From NCBI GenBank assembly GCA_963735455.1, contig CAVTKZ010000002.1, positions 620,001 to 684,000 on the forward strand: a stretch of 64,000 bases of DNA, given 5' to 3'. A model generated the notes under the pieces. That model did no database searches. It saw only the letters and a program-made list of their open reading frames with translations, and was not told where the DNA came from. A program made the translations under genes and the position numbers. Position 1 is the first letter of the stretch. Every line of letters begins with the position of its first letter. The stretch comes from Palsa-1033 sp963735455 (GTDB taxonomy: Bacteria > Chloroflexota > Limnocylindria > Limnocylindrales > CSP1-4). Shown here piece after piece: positions 1-7,652 of this stretch.

Positions 1-25
1 CTCCCTTGCCCTCGAAGCGCCTCAC
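1..25 (-). CDS. Start of a gene leaving the window (possible short-chain dehydrogenase)
   Basis: Only the first eight codons are in the window. They read MRRFEGKG from a GTG start at 25 and are preceded by a GAGGAG ribosome-binding site 9 bases upstream. Short-chain dehydrogenases often begin this way (RFEGKxALVTG), but eight residues cannot prove the family. It follows the PLP enzyme gene on the same strand and is probably the last visible member of that leftward operon. Confidence 0.35.
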
Positions 26-55
26 GTCGACCTGCTCCTCTCGAACTGGGACCTT

Positions 56-1234
56 TCAGCCGGCCACCAGGCCGTGGTGGCCGGGTCCCCGCGGGATCAC
101 CGGCCAGATATCGACGACGAGCCCGTCCTCCACCACGTGGAACGCGTCGAACCAGTTGACCGTCGACGGCGAGTAGCCGGGCACCAGCTGGACGACGTCG
201 CCCAGCCTGAGCGTCGAGCCGGCCGTCGCGTCGAAGATGCCGTGCTCCTCGTCGAACCGGAAGGGACGGAGCGGGTAGCCTTCGATCGAGGCCAGGTCCC
301 CGGCGCCGACCGACTTGTTGCCGGCATCGACGATCACCCGGTCCGGCCGGCGGCTGACAACGGTGGCCTGCACGGTCAGCGAATGCTCGAAGCCGCCGAC
401 CATCACCCCGTGGAAGTTGTCCATGACCACGTAGGTGCCGGCCTGGATCTCGGTGATCCCGGGAAAGGCGGCAGTCCAGTCCCACGTCGCGGTGCCGCCT
501 GCCGAGCGGATCGGGCAGGGCAGGCCGTCATGCTCGAGCGCCTCGGCCACCTCGACGAGGAAGCCCATCGCCGAGCGCTCCTTGACCAGCCGCTCGTCGT
601 GGTCGGGCGTGTTCGAGCAGTGGCCCTCGTAGCCGGTTACGCCCAGCAGGTTGAGGCCGGGCCGGGTGGCGACCCGCCGGGCGAGGGCGACGGCCTCCTC
701 GACGCTGTCCGCGCCGGCCCGGTCCATCCCGGTATCGACCTCGACCAGCACCCCGAGCTGGCTGCCCGCGGCGGTCACGGCGTCGGACAGGGTGTCGATG
801 TTCGAGAGGTCGTCGACGGCGATCATCAGGTCGGCCTCGCCGGCCAGCTCGGCCACCGCCCGGATCTTGGCCGGACCGGCGACGGTGTTGACCAGCAGGA
901 TGTGGTCGAGGCCAGAGTGGACCAGGACGATCGCCTCCCAGACCGTGGCCGTGGACAAGCCGATCGCCCCGGCCTCGACCTGCAGGCGGGCCAGCTCGGG
1001 ACTCTTGTGGACCTTGATGTGGGGCCGGATCTCCGACGGCAGCTCCCGGAGCCGGTCGCTCATCCTGGCGATGTTGCGCCTGGCGGCCGGCAGGTCGAGG
1101 ACCAGGGCGGGGGTGACCAGCTCGGCCTGCGGCCGGCCGATCGCCCCGCCGTACTCGCGCCGGACCCGCTCATAGCCTTCGGCCAGCATGGCCTTCGGAT
1201 CGACGCCGCCCCGGGTGCCTGCTGCGCCGGCCAT
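56..1234 (-). CDS. PLP-dependent D-threonine aldolase / D-serine dehydratase-like protein (alanine racemase N-terminal fold)
   Basis: The 392-residue protein has the fold-type III PLP barrel followed by a C-terminal beta domain. HIKVHKSPELA near residue 72 carries the lysine expected to hold PLP, as in D-threonine aldolase (HxKxHK). The metal-site region near the C-terminus (GDVVQLVPGYSPSTVNWFD) follows the D-threonine aldolase/D-serine dehydratase pattern rather than that of true alanine racemases. It likely cleaves or dehydrates a D-beta-hydroxy amino acid; the substrate cannot be read from the sequence. Its ATG overlaps the upstream VOC gene's stop by one base (TGATG), so the two are translationally coupled. 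Confidence 0.8.
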   Translation of the reverse strand: MAGAAGTRGGVDPKAMLAEGYERVRREYGGAIGRPQAELVTPALVLDLPAARRNIARMSDRLRELPSEIRPHIKVHKSPELARLQVEAGAIGLSTATVWEAIVLVHSGLDHILLVNTVAGPAKIRAVAELAGEADLMIAVDDLSNIDTLSDAVTAAGSQLGVLVEVDTGMDRAGADSVEEAVALARRVATRPGLNLLGVTGYEGHCSNTPDHDERLVKERSAMGFLVEVAEALEHDGLPCPIRSAGGTATWDWTAAFPGITEIQAGTYVVMDNFHGVMVGGFEHSLTVQATVVSRRPDRVIVDAGNKSVGAGDLASIEGYPLRPFRFDEEHGIFDATAGSTLRLGDVVQLVPGYSPSTVNWFDAFHVVEDGLVVDIWPVIPRGPGHHGLVAG

Positions 1235-1737
1235 CAGGCAGGCGGGTAGACGCGGCTGGGGGTCAGGTCGATGGCGTGGCCGCTACCCGACTCGAGCACG
1301 AACTTGAGCATTGGCTCGGTGTCGAGGTAGTAGAACTCGATCGTTTCGCCGATCCGGCCGCCCATCAGGACCTTGGCCCCGCGGGCCTGCCACTCCTTCT
1401 TGAACTCGTCCGAGTCGGCCTGCGAATGCATCATGCAGGCGATGTGCTGGACGCCTTCGCCGTACTTCTCGAGGTGCTCCTTGTAGATGCTCGGCCCGTC
1501 GAGCGGCTGGACCAGCTCGACGACCAGGCCGGGCTGGACTTCGCACTCGGCGCCGAGCATCGAGAAGGCGACCTCCTCGCCCCGCAGGTGGGTGTGGTGG
1601 AGCTTGGGCGGCACGTGCTCGTACACATTCCACGGTCCCCAACCCAGCGTGTCGTGGAGCATCTTCATCGAGGCATCGAGGTCGCGCACGACCATCGCCA
1701 CCTGGGAGATGTGGGTCGGACCAGCCGGCAACGCCAT
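1234..1737 (-). CDS. VOC (glyoxalase-fold) family protein, single domain
   Basis: The protein has about 167 residues and one betaalphabetabetabeta VOC module pair: QVAMVVRDLDASM at the start, GWGPWNVYEH in the middle, and TIEFYYLDTEP plus LESGSGHAID at the end. Two in-frame ATGs lie six bases apart. The GAGG ribosome-binding site is 8 bases from the one at 1737 and only 2 from the one at 1743, so 1737 is chosen. VOC proteins are metal-dependent isomerases, lyases or dioxygenases; nothing here fixes the reaction. It is strikingly similar to both halves of the VOC protein at 18432, so it probably acts on a related substrate. It is the first gene of the leftward pair and overlaps the PLP enzyme start. 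Confidence 0.75.
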   Translation of the reverse strand: MALPAGPTHISQVAMVVRDLDASMKMLHDTLGWGPWNVYEHVPPKLHHTHLRGEEVAFSMLGAECEVQPGLVVELVQPLDGPSIYKEHLEKYGEGVQHIACMMHSQADSDEFKKEWQARGAKVLMGGRIGETIEFYYLDTEPMLKFVLESGSGHAIDLTPSRVYPPA

Positions 1738-1793
1738 GTTCATCACCTCGTCCGGGGCCTGTGGGGCAGGCGCCGCCCGTGTATGGAAAGACT

Positions 1794-1819
1794 GTGCATC
1801 CGTTGTCAAGACAATGCAC
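1794..1819. promoter_or_regulatory. Nested inverted repeat in the divergent control region
   Basis: GTGCAT (1794-1799) is mirrored by ATGCAC (1814-1819), and inside it TTGTC (1803-1807) is mirrored by GACAA (1810-1814). The element lies between the leftward VOC/PLP pair and the rightward dhaK operon, 54 bases before dhaK. It looks like an operator for a dimeric regulator (TTGT-N4-ACAA core, somewhat GntR-like). No regulator gene is adjacent. Confidence 0.45.
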
Positions 1820-1872
1820 GCCGTCTGTGAAACGGTGGCCCGGCAGGGCGTGGCGGCGGTATCGTTGGGGCG

Positions 1873-2871
1873 ATGCTCAAGAAGCTGATCAACGATCCGT
1901 TCGACGCCGTCGACGAGTTGCTCGAGGGCTTCGCCGGCGCGCACGGCGACATCGTCCAGGCCGTCGCGCCGCGGGTCATCGCCCGGCGCCAGAAGGCGAC
2001 GGACAAGGTTGGCCTGGTGGTCGGTGGCGGGTCGGGCCATGAGCCGGCATTCCTGGGCTATGTCGGAACGGGCGTGGCCGACGCCGCGGCGATCGGCAAC
2101 GTCTTCGCGGCGCCGGGCGCCGACATCTGCCTCGACGCGATCCGGGCGGCATCGTCCGGGCGGGGCGTGCTGCTGGCCTACGGCAACTATGCCGGCGACG
2201 TCCTGAACTTCGACCTGGCCGCCGAGCTGGCCGAGCTCGAGGGCATCAGCTGCCGGACCGTGCGCGGGACAGACGACGTGGCCTCCGCTCCGCCCGACGA
2301 CCTGGCCCACCGGCGGGGGATCGCCGGCATGTTCTTCCTGTTCAAGATCGCCGGTGCGGCCGCCGAGCGCGGCGACGACCTGGAGTCGGTGGTCCGGCTG
2401 GCCGAGCGGACGAACGCGATGTCGGCGACGATCGGCGTGGCCCTGGCGCCGTGCGAGGTGCCGGGCGCCGGCCGGCCGACATTCGAGCTGGGTCCCGAGG
2501 AGATGGAGATCGGGATGGGGATCCACGGTGAGGCCGGCCTGCAGCGGGGCCGGCTCGAACCGGCCGATGCGGTCGTCGACCTGATGCTCGACGCGATCCT
2601 GGCCGACCAGGCGGCGCGCGGGCTGGCGCCGGGCGAGGTCGCGCTGCTGGTCAACGGCCTGGGGGCCACGGCCTACCTCGACCTGTACATCGTCTACCGG
2701 GCGGCCCGCCGGCGGCTCGAATCGGCCGGCTGGACCGTCAGCCGGAGCTTCGTCGGCGAGTACGTCACGTCGCTCGAGATGGCCGGCACCTCGATCTCGA
2801 TCCTGCGCCTCGACGAGGAGCTGCGCGGGCTGCTCGACGCGCCGGCCCGGACGGCCCGGCTGGGCGGATGA
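1873..2871 (+). CDS. dhaK: DhaK-type ketose kinase, substrate-binding subunit (dihydroxyacetone or erythrulose kinase)
   Basis: The 332-residue protein matches DhaK along its length. GGGSGHEPAF is at 51-60, NYAGD at 105-109 (Asp109) and MGIHGE at 215-220, which places the substrate-binding histidine at residue 218 as in E. coli DhaK. DhaK binds a small ketose covalently through that histidine; DhaL phosphorylates it. No phosphotransfer subunit DhaM is present, so the ATP-dependent form is expected. The next two sugar-phosphate isomerase genes match the known LerK/LerI/DerI tetritol pathway better than simple glycerol metabolism, so L-erythrulose is a plausible substrate. The stop overlaps the dhaL start. 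Confidence 0.9.
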   Translation: MLKKLINDPFDAVDELLEGFAGAHGDIVQAVAPRVIARRQKATDKVGLVVGGGSGHEPAFLGYVGTGVADAAAIGNVFAAPGADICLDAIRAASSGRGVLLAYGNYAGDVLNFDLAAELAELEGISCRTVRGTDDVASAPPDDLAHRRGIAGMFFLFKIAGAAAERGDDLESVVRLAERTNAMSATIGVALAPCEVPGAGRPTFELGPEEMEIGMGIHGEAGLQRGRLEPADAVVDLMLDAILADQAARGLAPGEVALLVNGLGATAYLDLYIVYRAARRRLESAGWTVSRSFVGEYVTSLEMAGTSISILRLDEELRGLLDAPARTARLGG

Positions 2872-3515
2872 GCGGCACGCTCCGGGCGGCAATCCTGGCC
2901 GCGGCCGATGCCGTCGAAGCCGCCCGCGAACCGCTCTGCCTGCTCGACGCGGCGAGCGGCGACGGCGACCACGGGGTGACGATGACGATCGGTGCTCGCC
3001 GGGTCCGCAGCCAGCTGGAGCAGGTCCCGTCCGATGAGCCGGAGGCCCTGATCCGGGCCGCCGCGATCGGGATGGCCGGCGCTGGCGGAGCGATCGGCGC
3101 GATCTACGGCCGCGGCCTGCTGGCGATCGCGGCCCGCCTCCACGAAGAGCCCGGAGCCGGGGATTCCGGCGCCGCCCGGCTGGACCTCCTCGCGTCGGCG
3201 GTCGAGCGGGCCGCGACGGCGACCCTGGGCATGGGCGCCAGCCCGGGTGACAAGACGGTCCTCGACGCGCTCCTGCCGGCGGCCGCCTCGCTGGCCGAGT
3301 CCGTCCGGGCCCGTGCTGGCTGGGCCGCGGCCCTGGCCGCCGCGGACGAAGCCGCCCAGGCCGGCGCCGAGGCAACGGCCGAGCTCGAGGCCCGGATCGG
3401 TCGTTCGGCGCGCAACGCCGGCAAGAGCAAGGGCACGGTCGATCCGGGGGCCGCCTCGCTGGCGATCATCGTTCACGCCCTGGTGGCCGGCGCTCTCGAG
3501 CCGGCGGAAGCCTGA
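2868..3515 (+). CDS. dhaL: DhaL-type nucleotide-binding kinase subunit
   Basis: This is a 215-residue all-helical DhaL protein. The metal-binding signature LDAASGDGDHG places aspartates at 27, 32 and 34, which in the family coordinate two Mg ions and the nucleotide phosphates. The C-terminal half has the lid-type GKSKGTVDPGA segment typical of DhaL. It starts by an ATGA overlap with dhaK and would form a complex with it. With no DhaM in the window, ATP rather than a PTS phosphoryl group is the likely donor, although DhaL sequence alone does not settle this. Confidence 0.9.
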   Translation: MSGTLRAAILAAADAVEAAREPLCLLDAASGDGDHGVTMTIGARRVRSQLEQVPSDEPEALIRAAAIGMAGAGGAIGAIYGRGLLAIAARLHEEPGAGDSGAARLDLLASAVERAATATLGMGASPGDKTVLDALLPAAASLAESVRARAGWAAALAAADEAAQAGAEATAELEARIGRSARNAGKSKGTVDPGAASLAIIVHALVAGALEPAEA

Positions 3516-3516
3516 C

Positions 3517-4281
3517 GTGGCGGCCCTGCTCGGGACGAGCTGGAAGATGAACCTGGGCGTCGACCAGGCCGATCGCTGGTTCTCGACCTTCCGACCGCTG
3601 GCCGGACAGCGACCCGACATCGACTTCTTCGTGCTGCCGCCGTTCACGCTGCTGTGGCTGGCCCGGGAGCGGCTGACCGGCTCGGGGATTGCCTGGGGCG
3701 CCCAGGACGTCAGTCCCCACGCCAACGGCCCACATACGGGCGATATCTCGGCGGAGATGCTCGCCGATCTCGGCTGCAGCTACGTCGAAGTCGGCCATGC
3801 CGAGCGTCGGCGCGATCACGGCGAGGCGCCGGCCGCCATCGCGGCCAAGGTCCAGGCGGTGGTCCAGGCGGGGATGACCGTGGTCCTGTGCACGGGTGAG
3901 CTCGAGGAGACTTCGGTCGAGGCGGCGATCGAGGCCGTGATGGCCGATGTCGGGCAGTGCCTGGCCGGACTCGGCCCGGCCGAGCTCGGCCGGGTTGTCG
4001 TCGCCTATGAGCCGATCTGGGCGATCGGCGAAGGCCGCCGCCCCGCTCCGCCCGAGCGCGTCGGCCGGATCCAGCGGGCGATCGCCGAGCGGCTCAGGGG
4101 CCCGGGCGGCGCCCGGCCCCGGATCATCTACGGCGGCAGCGTCGATGCCGGCAGCGCTCCGAGACTGCTGGCCGAGCCGGGCGTGGACGGGCTGTTCATC
4201 GGGCGCAACGGGCTCGATCCGCTCGGTTTCGCGGCGATCGCCGGCGCCCTGCCGGCGGCCCAGCAGGCCGGGGCTCGATGA
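3517..4281 (+). CDS. Triosephosphate isomerase-family protein, probable L-erythrulose-1-phosphate isomerase (EryH/LerI-like)
   Basis: Read from a GTG at 3517, two bases after the dhaL stop, the protein has 254 residues. All triosephosphate isomerase catalytic positions are present: Lys10 in GTSWKMN, His94 in VGHAERR and Glu165 in AYEPIWAIG, plus the YGGSV phosphate loop. The GTSWKMN start and GHAERR in place of the usual GNWKMN and GHSERR are, as I remember them, features of the EryH/LerI branch. Lying between DhaKL-type kinase and RpiB-family genes strongly suggests C4 sugar-phosphate isomerisation. A housekeeping tpiA would more usually sit with gap and pgk. The open frame extends upstream to 3247 inside dhaL, but that part is dhaL shadow. 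Confidence 0.8.
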   Translation: MAALLGTSWKMNLGVDQADRWFSTFRPLAGQRPDIDFFVLPPFTLLWLARERLTGSGIAWGAQDVSPHANGPHTGDISAEMLADLGCSYVEVGHAERRRDHGEAPAAIAAKVQAVVQAGMTVVLCTGELEETSVEAAIEAVMADVGQCLAGLGPAELGRVVVAYEPIWAIGEGRRPAPPERVGRIQRAIAERLRGPGGARPRIIYGGSVDAGSAPRLLAEPGVDGLFIGRNGLDPLGFAAIAGALPAAQQAGAR

Positions 4282-4748
4282 AGATCGCCGTCGGGGCCGA
4301 CCACCTCGGGCTGCCCCTCAAGGACGCCGTCAAGGCCCACCTCGAGGCGGGCGGTCACGAGGTCGTCGACTTCGGGGTGACCGAGGCCAGCCCGGTCGAC
4401 TACCCGGACGTGGCGATCGAGGTTGCCGATGCCGTCGCCGCCGGGACGTTCAGCCGGGCAATCCTGGTGTGCGGGACGGGGATCGGAATGTCGATCACCG
4501 CCAACAAGGTGCCCGGCGTGCGGGCCGCCAACGTGGCCGACCCGTATTCGGCCGAGCGAGCTCGCAAGTCGAACGACGCCCAGGTCCTGTGCCTCGGCTC
4601 GCGGGTCGTGGCCCCGGAGGTCGCCCGGATCATCGTCGACCACTGGCTGGCGTCCGAATTCCAGGGCGGGGATTCCGCCCGGAAGGTGGCCAAGATGAAC
4701 GCCCTCGACCGCCGGACCAGGACCGGCGAGCCCGCGGCGAACGGCTAG
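4278..4748 (+). CDS. rpiB: RpiB/LacAB-family sugar-phosphate isomerase, probable D-erythrulose-4-phosphate isomerase (EryI/DerI-like)
   Basis: The 156-residue protein is a standard RpiB fold: GADHLG at 6-11, DYPD at 41-44, and the active-site cysteine at 65 in LVCGTGIGMSI. Family members isomerise ribose/ribulose-5-phosphate, or in tetritol clusters D-erythrulose-4-phosphate to D-erythrose-4-phosphate. It overlaps the preceding isomerase by ATGA, so the two isomerases and the kinase are made together. Its neighbours favour the tetrose role. The product would be D-erythrose-4-phosphate, entering the pentose phosphate pathway. A general ribose-5-phosphate isomerase remains possible. Confidence 0.85.
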   Translation: MKIAVGADHLGLPLKDAVKAHLEAGGHEVVDFGVTEASPVDYPDVAIEVADAVAAGTFSRAILVCGTGIGMSITANKVPGVRAANVADPYSAERARKSNDAQVLCLGSRVVAPEVARIIVDHWLASEFQGGDSARKVAKMNALDRRTRTGEPAANG

Positions 4749-4792
4749 CTCAGCCCAGGTCCCGACCGACCCGGGCGGGGATGGAGGAATCA

Positions 4793-5777
4793 GTGGAGCT
4801 CAGGCGACTCGGCAAGACCGGCTACCAGATCAGCCCGATCGGCTTCGGGGCCTGGCCGATCGGCAGCGACTACGGACCGACCGACGACGCGACAAGCCTG
4901 GCGGCGCTCCACGCGGCGGCCGATGCCGGGGTCACGTTCTTCGACACGGCGGACGTCTACGGCGATGGCCGCAGCGAGCGGGTGATCGGCCGCTTCCTCA
5001 AGGAACGCCCCGGCGAGCGGCTGTACGTCGCCACGAAGATCGGCCAGCGCGTGCCGCTCGACGTGGCCAACTACTCGGCCGCCGCGTTCCGGGGCTGGAT
5101 CGACGATTGCCGGACGAACCTCCAGCTCGATCAGCTCGACCTGGTCCAGCTGCACTGCCTGCCGACCGGGATCTACTACCGGCCCGACCTCTTCGAAGCG
5201 ATGGACGAGATGGTCGCCGCGGGCGTGATCGCCCACTACGGGGTCAGCGTCGAGAAGGTCGAGGAGGCCCTCAAGGCGATCGAGTATCCCGGGGTGGCCA
5301 GCGTCCAGATCATCTTCAACGTCCTCCGCCAGCGACCCCTCGACCTGTTCTTCGGGCAGGCCCTCAAGCGTGACGTGGGGATCATCGCCCGGGTGCCCCT
5401 GGCGTCGGGCCTGCTGAGCGGCAAGTTCAACGCCACCTCGACCTTCGACCCGACCGACCATCGCGAGCTACAACCGCCACGGCGAGGAGTTCGACGTGGG
5501 CGAGACGTTCGCCGGGGTGGACTTCGAGACCGGCCTGGCGATCGTCGAGGAGCTCCGGCCGCTCCTGCCGGCGGACGCCAGCCTGGCCCAGTTCGCCCTG
5601 CGCTGGATCCTGATGCACGACGCCGTGAGCGCGGCGATTCCCGGCGCCAAGACCCCCGATCAGGCCCGGGCCAACGCCGCGGCGGCGGATCTCCCGCCGC
5701 TCAGCCCGGCGACGATGGCCGGAGTCGACGCGATCTACCAGGCCCGGGTCAAGCCGCTCGTCCACCAGCGCTGGTAG
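4793..5777 (+). CDS. Aldo/keto reductase (frameshifted in this sequence)
   Basis: A GTG at 4793 has GGAGG five bases upstream and gives the usual family start, MELRRLGKTGYQISPIGFG. The alternative ATG at 4781 lies before that site. The (beta/alpha)8 reductase tetrad is recognisable: DTADVYG, ATKIG and LVQLHC supply Asp/Tyr, Lys and His. Around 5465 the frame breaks in CATCGCGAGCTAC. Removing one G restores TDHR-SYNRHGEEFDVGETF, and the protein then runs to a stop at 5777 (about 327 residues). This is probably an NAD(P)H sugar or aldose reductase/dehydrogenase serving the tetrose operon just upstream. The indel may be a sequencing error. Confidence 0.7.
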
Positions 5778-5802
5778 CCAGCCGGCCGGGCGCCAGGCTG
5801 GC
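5777..5802. terminator. Hairpin between convergent genes
   Basis: GCCAGCC (5777-5783) pairs with GGCTGGC (5796-5802) across a 12-base loop, exactly between the convergent reductase and SorC-regulator genes. There is no T-run, so it is only a candidate bidirectional terminator. Confidence 0.3.
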
Positions 5803-5813
5803 ACCGCGCCGGC

Positions 5814-6791
5814 TCAGGCCAGGATCGCCTCGGCCGTGCCCTCGTCGGTGATCAGGACATTGATCGAGCCGGTCCGGATCGCGGCCTTGACGGCCATCGC
5901 CTTGGCCGCCCCGGCGGCGATTGCGATGACCTGCGGGATCGCCGCCAGGGCCGACCACTCGATCGCCACCGTGCGCCGGTCGAGGTGGTCGACCGGCTGG
6001 CCGTCGGCGTTGAAGAAGCGCGCGTTCATGCTGCCCACCGCCCCCCGGGCGAGCAGCTCGCCCAGGTCGTCGCCCAGGATGTGGCTGGCCGCGAGGAGGG
6101 TGGCGTTGGGGGTCATGTCGCCGATCCCGACGATCGCGATCTCGCTCCGGGCGGCGGTCGCCAGGGCCGCCTGGACCGAGCGGTCGGCGAGGAGGGCATC
6201 GCAGATCGCGGCCGAATCGACGATCGACGGTGCGTGCAGGTAGGTGACCCGGCTGCCCGGGTAGATCTCGGTCAGCTGGCGCGCCAGCTCATGGCCCTGG
6301 GTGCCCGGCGCGGCATCGGCCAGGCCGCCCGCCAGCTGGGCCACCTGGAGCTCCCCCACGACGCCAGGATCCAGGTGGCGGGCCACCGCGGCGATCGTCT
6401 GGCCCCAGCCGATGCCGACCCGGCTGCCGCGCCGGAGCTGGTCCGAGATGAACTCGCCGGCGGCCCGGGCGACGATCTCCATCACCTCGTCCTCGGCCTC
6501 CGCCGGCAGCTCGGTCACGACCGCCCGGTCGAGCCCGAACTCGCTGGCCAGGCGCAGGCCGAGCTCCACGTTCGGCCGAACGGGGGTGACGATGTCGATC
6601 TTCACGATCCCCTCGTCCCGGGCCCGCTTGAGGTAGCGCGAGATCGTCGAGGGGTCGAGGCCGAGGTCCCGGGCAATCTCGATCTGGCTGCTGCCCTGGA
6701 GGTAGTGGCGGGTCGCCAGGTCGATCAGCAGGTCGAGCGATTGGGCGTCGACCGGGGTGCGCTCCAGTCTCGCTCGCAACGCCGACTCCAT
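5814..6791 (-). CDS. SorC/DeoR-family sugar-phosphate-responsive transcriptional regulator (LsrR-like)
   Basis: The protein has 325 residues from the ATG at 6791. Residues about 15-65 form a sigma-factor-like helix-turn-helix (SSQIEIARDLGLDPSTISRYLKRARDEGIV). The rest is the SorC effector domain (GIGWGQTIAAVA, then a phosphosugar pocket with GIGDMTPNATLL). SorC regulators, including LsrR, release DNA when a phosphorylated sugar binds. It is divergent from the aldolase-dehydrogenase-kinase-thiolase operon whose kinase and thiolase look like LsrK and LsrF, so it is the natural local repressor. The open frame continues upstream of 6791 into the next gene's antisense; I exclude that part. Confidence 0.85.
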   Translation of the reverse strand: MESALRARLERTPVDAQSLDLLIDLATRHYLQGSSQIEIARDLGLDPSTISRYLKRARDEGIVKIDIVTPVRPNVELGLRLASEFGLDRAVVTELPAEAEDEVMEIVARAAGEFISDQLRRGSRVGIGWGQTIAAVARHLDPGVVGELQVAQLAGGLADAAPGTQGHELARQLTEIYPGSRVTYLHAPSIVDSAAICDALLADRSVQAALATAARSEIAIVGIGDMTPNATLLAASHILGDDLGELLARGAVGSMNARFFNADGQPVDHLDRRTVAIEWSALAAIPQVIAIAAGAAKAMAVKAAIRTGSINVLITDEGTAEAILA

Positions 6792-6941
6792 CTGCTCGGG
6801 GGCTCGATCGGGGCCATCGTACAGGATCGAATTCGGTCCGACCGGGCAGCAAATTCCTGATGTTTTGGCACGTTCTTGTCGTATGCTGCACTTCCTTGAA
6901 GCCTCCGTGAAGCGACGACAGGGGACGGCGACGGTGCCCAA
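6792..6941. promoter_or_regulatory. Divergent control region of the lsr-like cluster
   Basis: This 150-base gap separates the SorC regulator from the operon it faces. It contains the most AT-rich stretch nearby (about 6850-6895) with a TATGCT at 6882-6887 that could be a rightward -10 box. I could not assign a convincing -35 or a clean operator palindrome. Confidence 0.4.
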
Positions 6942-7652
6942 GTGAGCGTTGAGGAGCTGCGCCGCCAGGCATGGCAGGCCTACCAGGACCTGGTCCTGAC
7001 CGGCCTCGTCCAGCTGACCTTCGGCAATGCCAGCGCGATCGACCGGGCCGCCGGGCTGCTGGCGATCAAGCCCAGTGGTCTGCCGGCGAGCAGCCTGCTG
7101 GTCGAGGACATCGTCGTGGTCGCGCTCGACTCCGGCGCGGTCGTGAGCGGTCGTCGCCGGCCGTCCTCGGACCTGCCGACCCACCTGGTCCTGGCCCGGG
7201 CCCTGCCCGAGGCTGGGGCGATCATCCATACCCACTCGCCGGCGGCGACCGCCTGGGCCCAGGCCCATCGCCCGATTCCGTGCCTTGGCACGACCCACGC
7301 CGACCACTTCCGGGGTGCCGTCCCGGTGACCCGGCCGATGACCGCCGCGGAGATCGAGGGCGACTACGAGGCCGCCACCGGCCGCTTGATCGTCGAGACG
7401 ATCCAGGCCCTCGGGGCCGGCCAGGGCGACATGCCGGCGGCCCTGGTCAGCGACCACGGCCCATTCGTCTGGGGGCCGGATGCCGGCGCCGCGGTGACCA
7501 ACGCGATCGCCCTCGAGCTGGTCGCCGCGATCGCCCTGGACACCCTGGCCCTGGCCGCCGAGGCGGGGCCGATCTCGGCGGCCCTCCTCGAGCGCCACCA
7601 TGGCCGCAAGCACGGGCCCCGGGCGACGTACGGCCAGGGGTCGGGGGCCTGA
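6942..7652 (+). CDS. Class II aldolase/AraD-family protein (L-ribulose-5-phosphate 4-epimerase-like)
   Basis: The 236-residue protein starts at GTG 6942. IIHTHSPAATAWAQA near residue 94 provides two zinc histidines (96, 98), GTTHADHF follows at about 116, and SDHGPFVWG contributes a third metal histidine. The order and spacing match AraD/UlaF-type epimerases more than fuculose aldolases. It may epimerise or cleave a phosphorylated pentulose or a deoxy-pentulose made by the LsrK-like kinase downstream. It is first in the operon, and its stop overlaps the dehydrogenase start (TGATG). The exact substrate is unknown, and the E. coli lsr operon has no AraD, so its role here is inference. Confidence 0.75.
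   Translation: MSVEELRRQAWQAYQDLVLTGLVQLTFGNASAIDRAAGLLAIKPSGLPASSLLVEDIVVVALDSGAVVSGRRRPSSDLPTHLVLARALPEAGAIIHTHSPAATAWAQAHRPIPCLGTTHADHFRGAVPVTRPMTAAEIEGDYEAATGRLIVETIQALGAGQGDMPAALVSDHGPFVWGPDAGAAVTNAIALELVAAIALDTLALAAEAGPISAALLERHHGRKHGPRATYGQGSGA

Noticed and set aside
1234..3375. A 713-residue leftward open frame joining a VOC protein to a long N-terminal part
   Set aside because: Only the last ~167 residues look like protein; the rest is the antisense shadow of dhaK and dhaL, Arg/Pro/Gly-rich and without motifs.
3947..5851. A 634-residue rightward frame over the isomerase and reductase genes
   Set aside because: Its start is shadow of the TIM and RpiB genes; only the middle part is the first portion of the aldo/keto reductase.
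5814..7613. A 599-residue version of the SorC regulator
   Set aside because: The first ~270 residues are antisense of the AraD gene; the helix-turn-helix protein begins at 6791.
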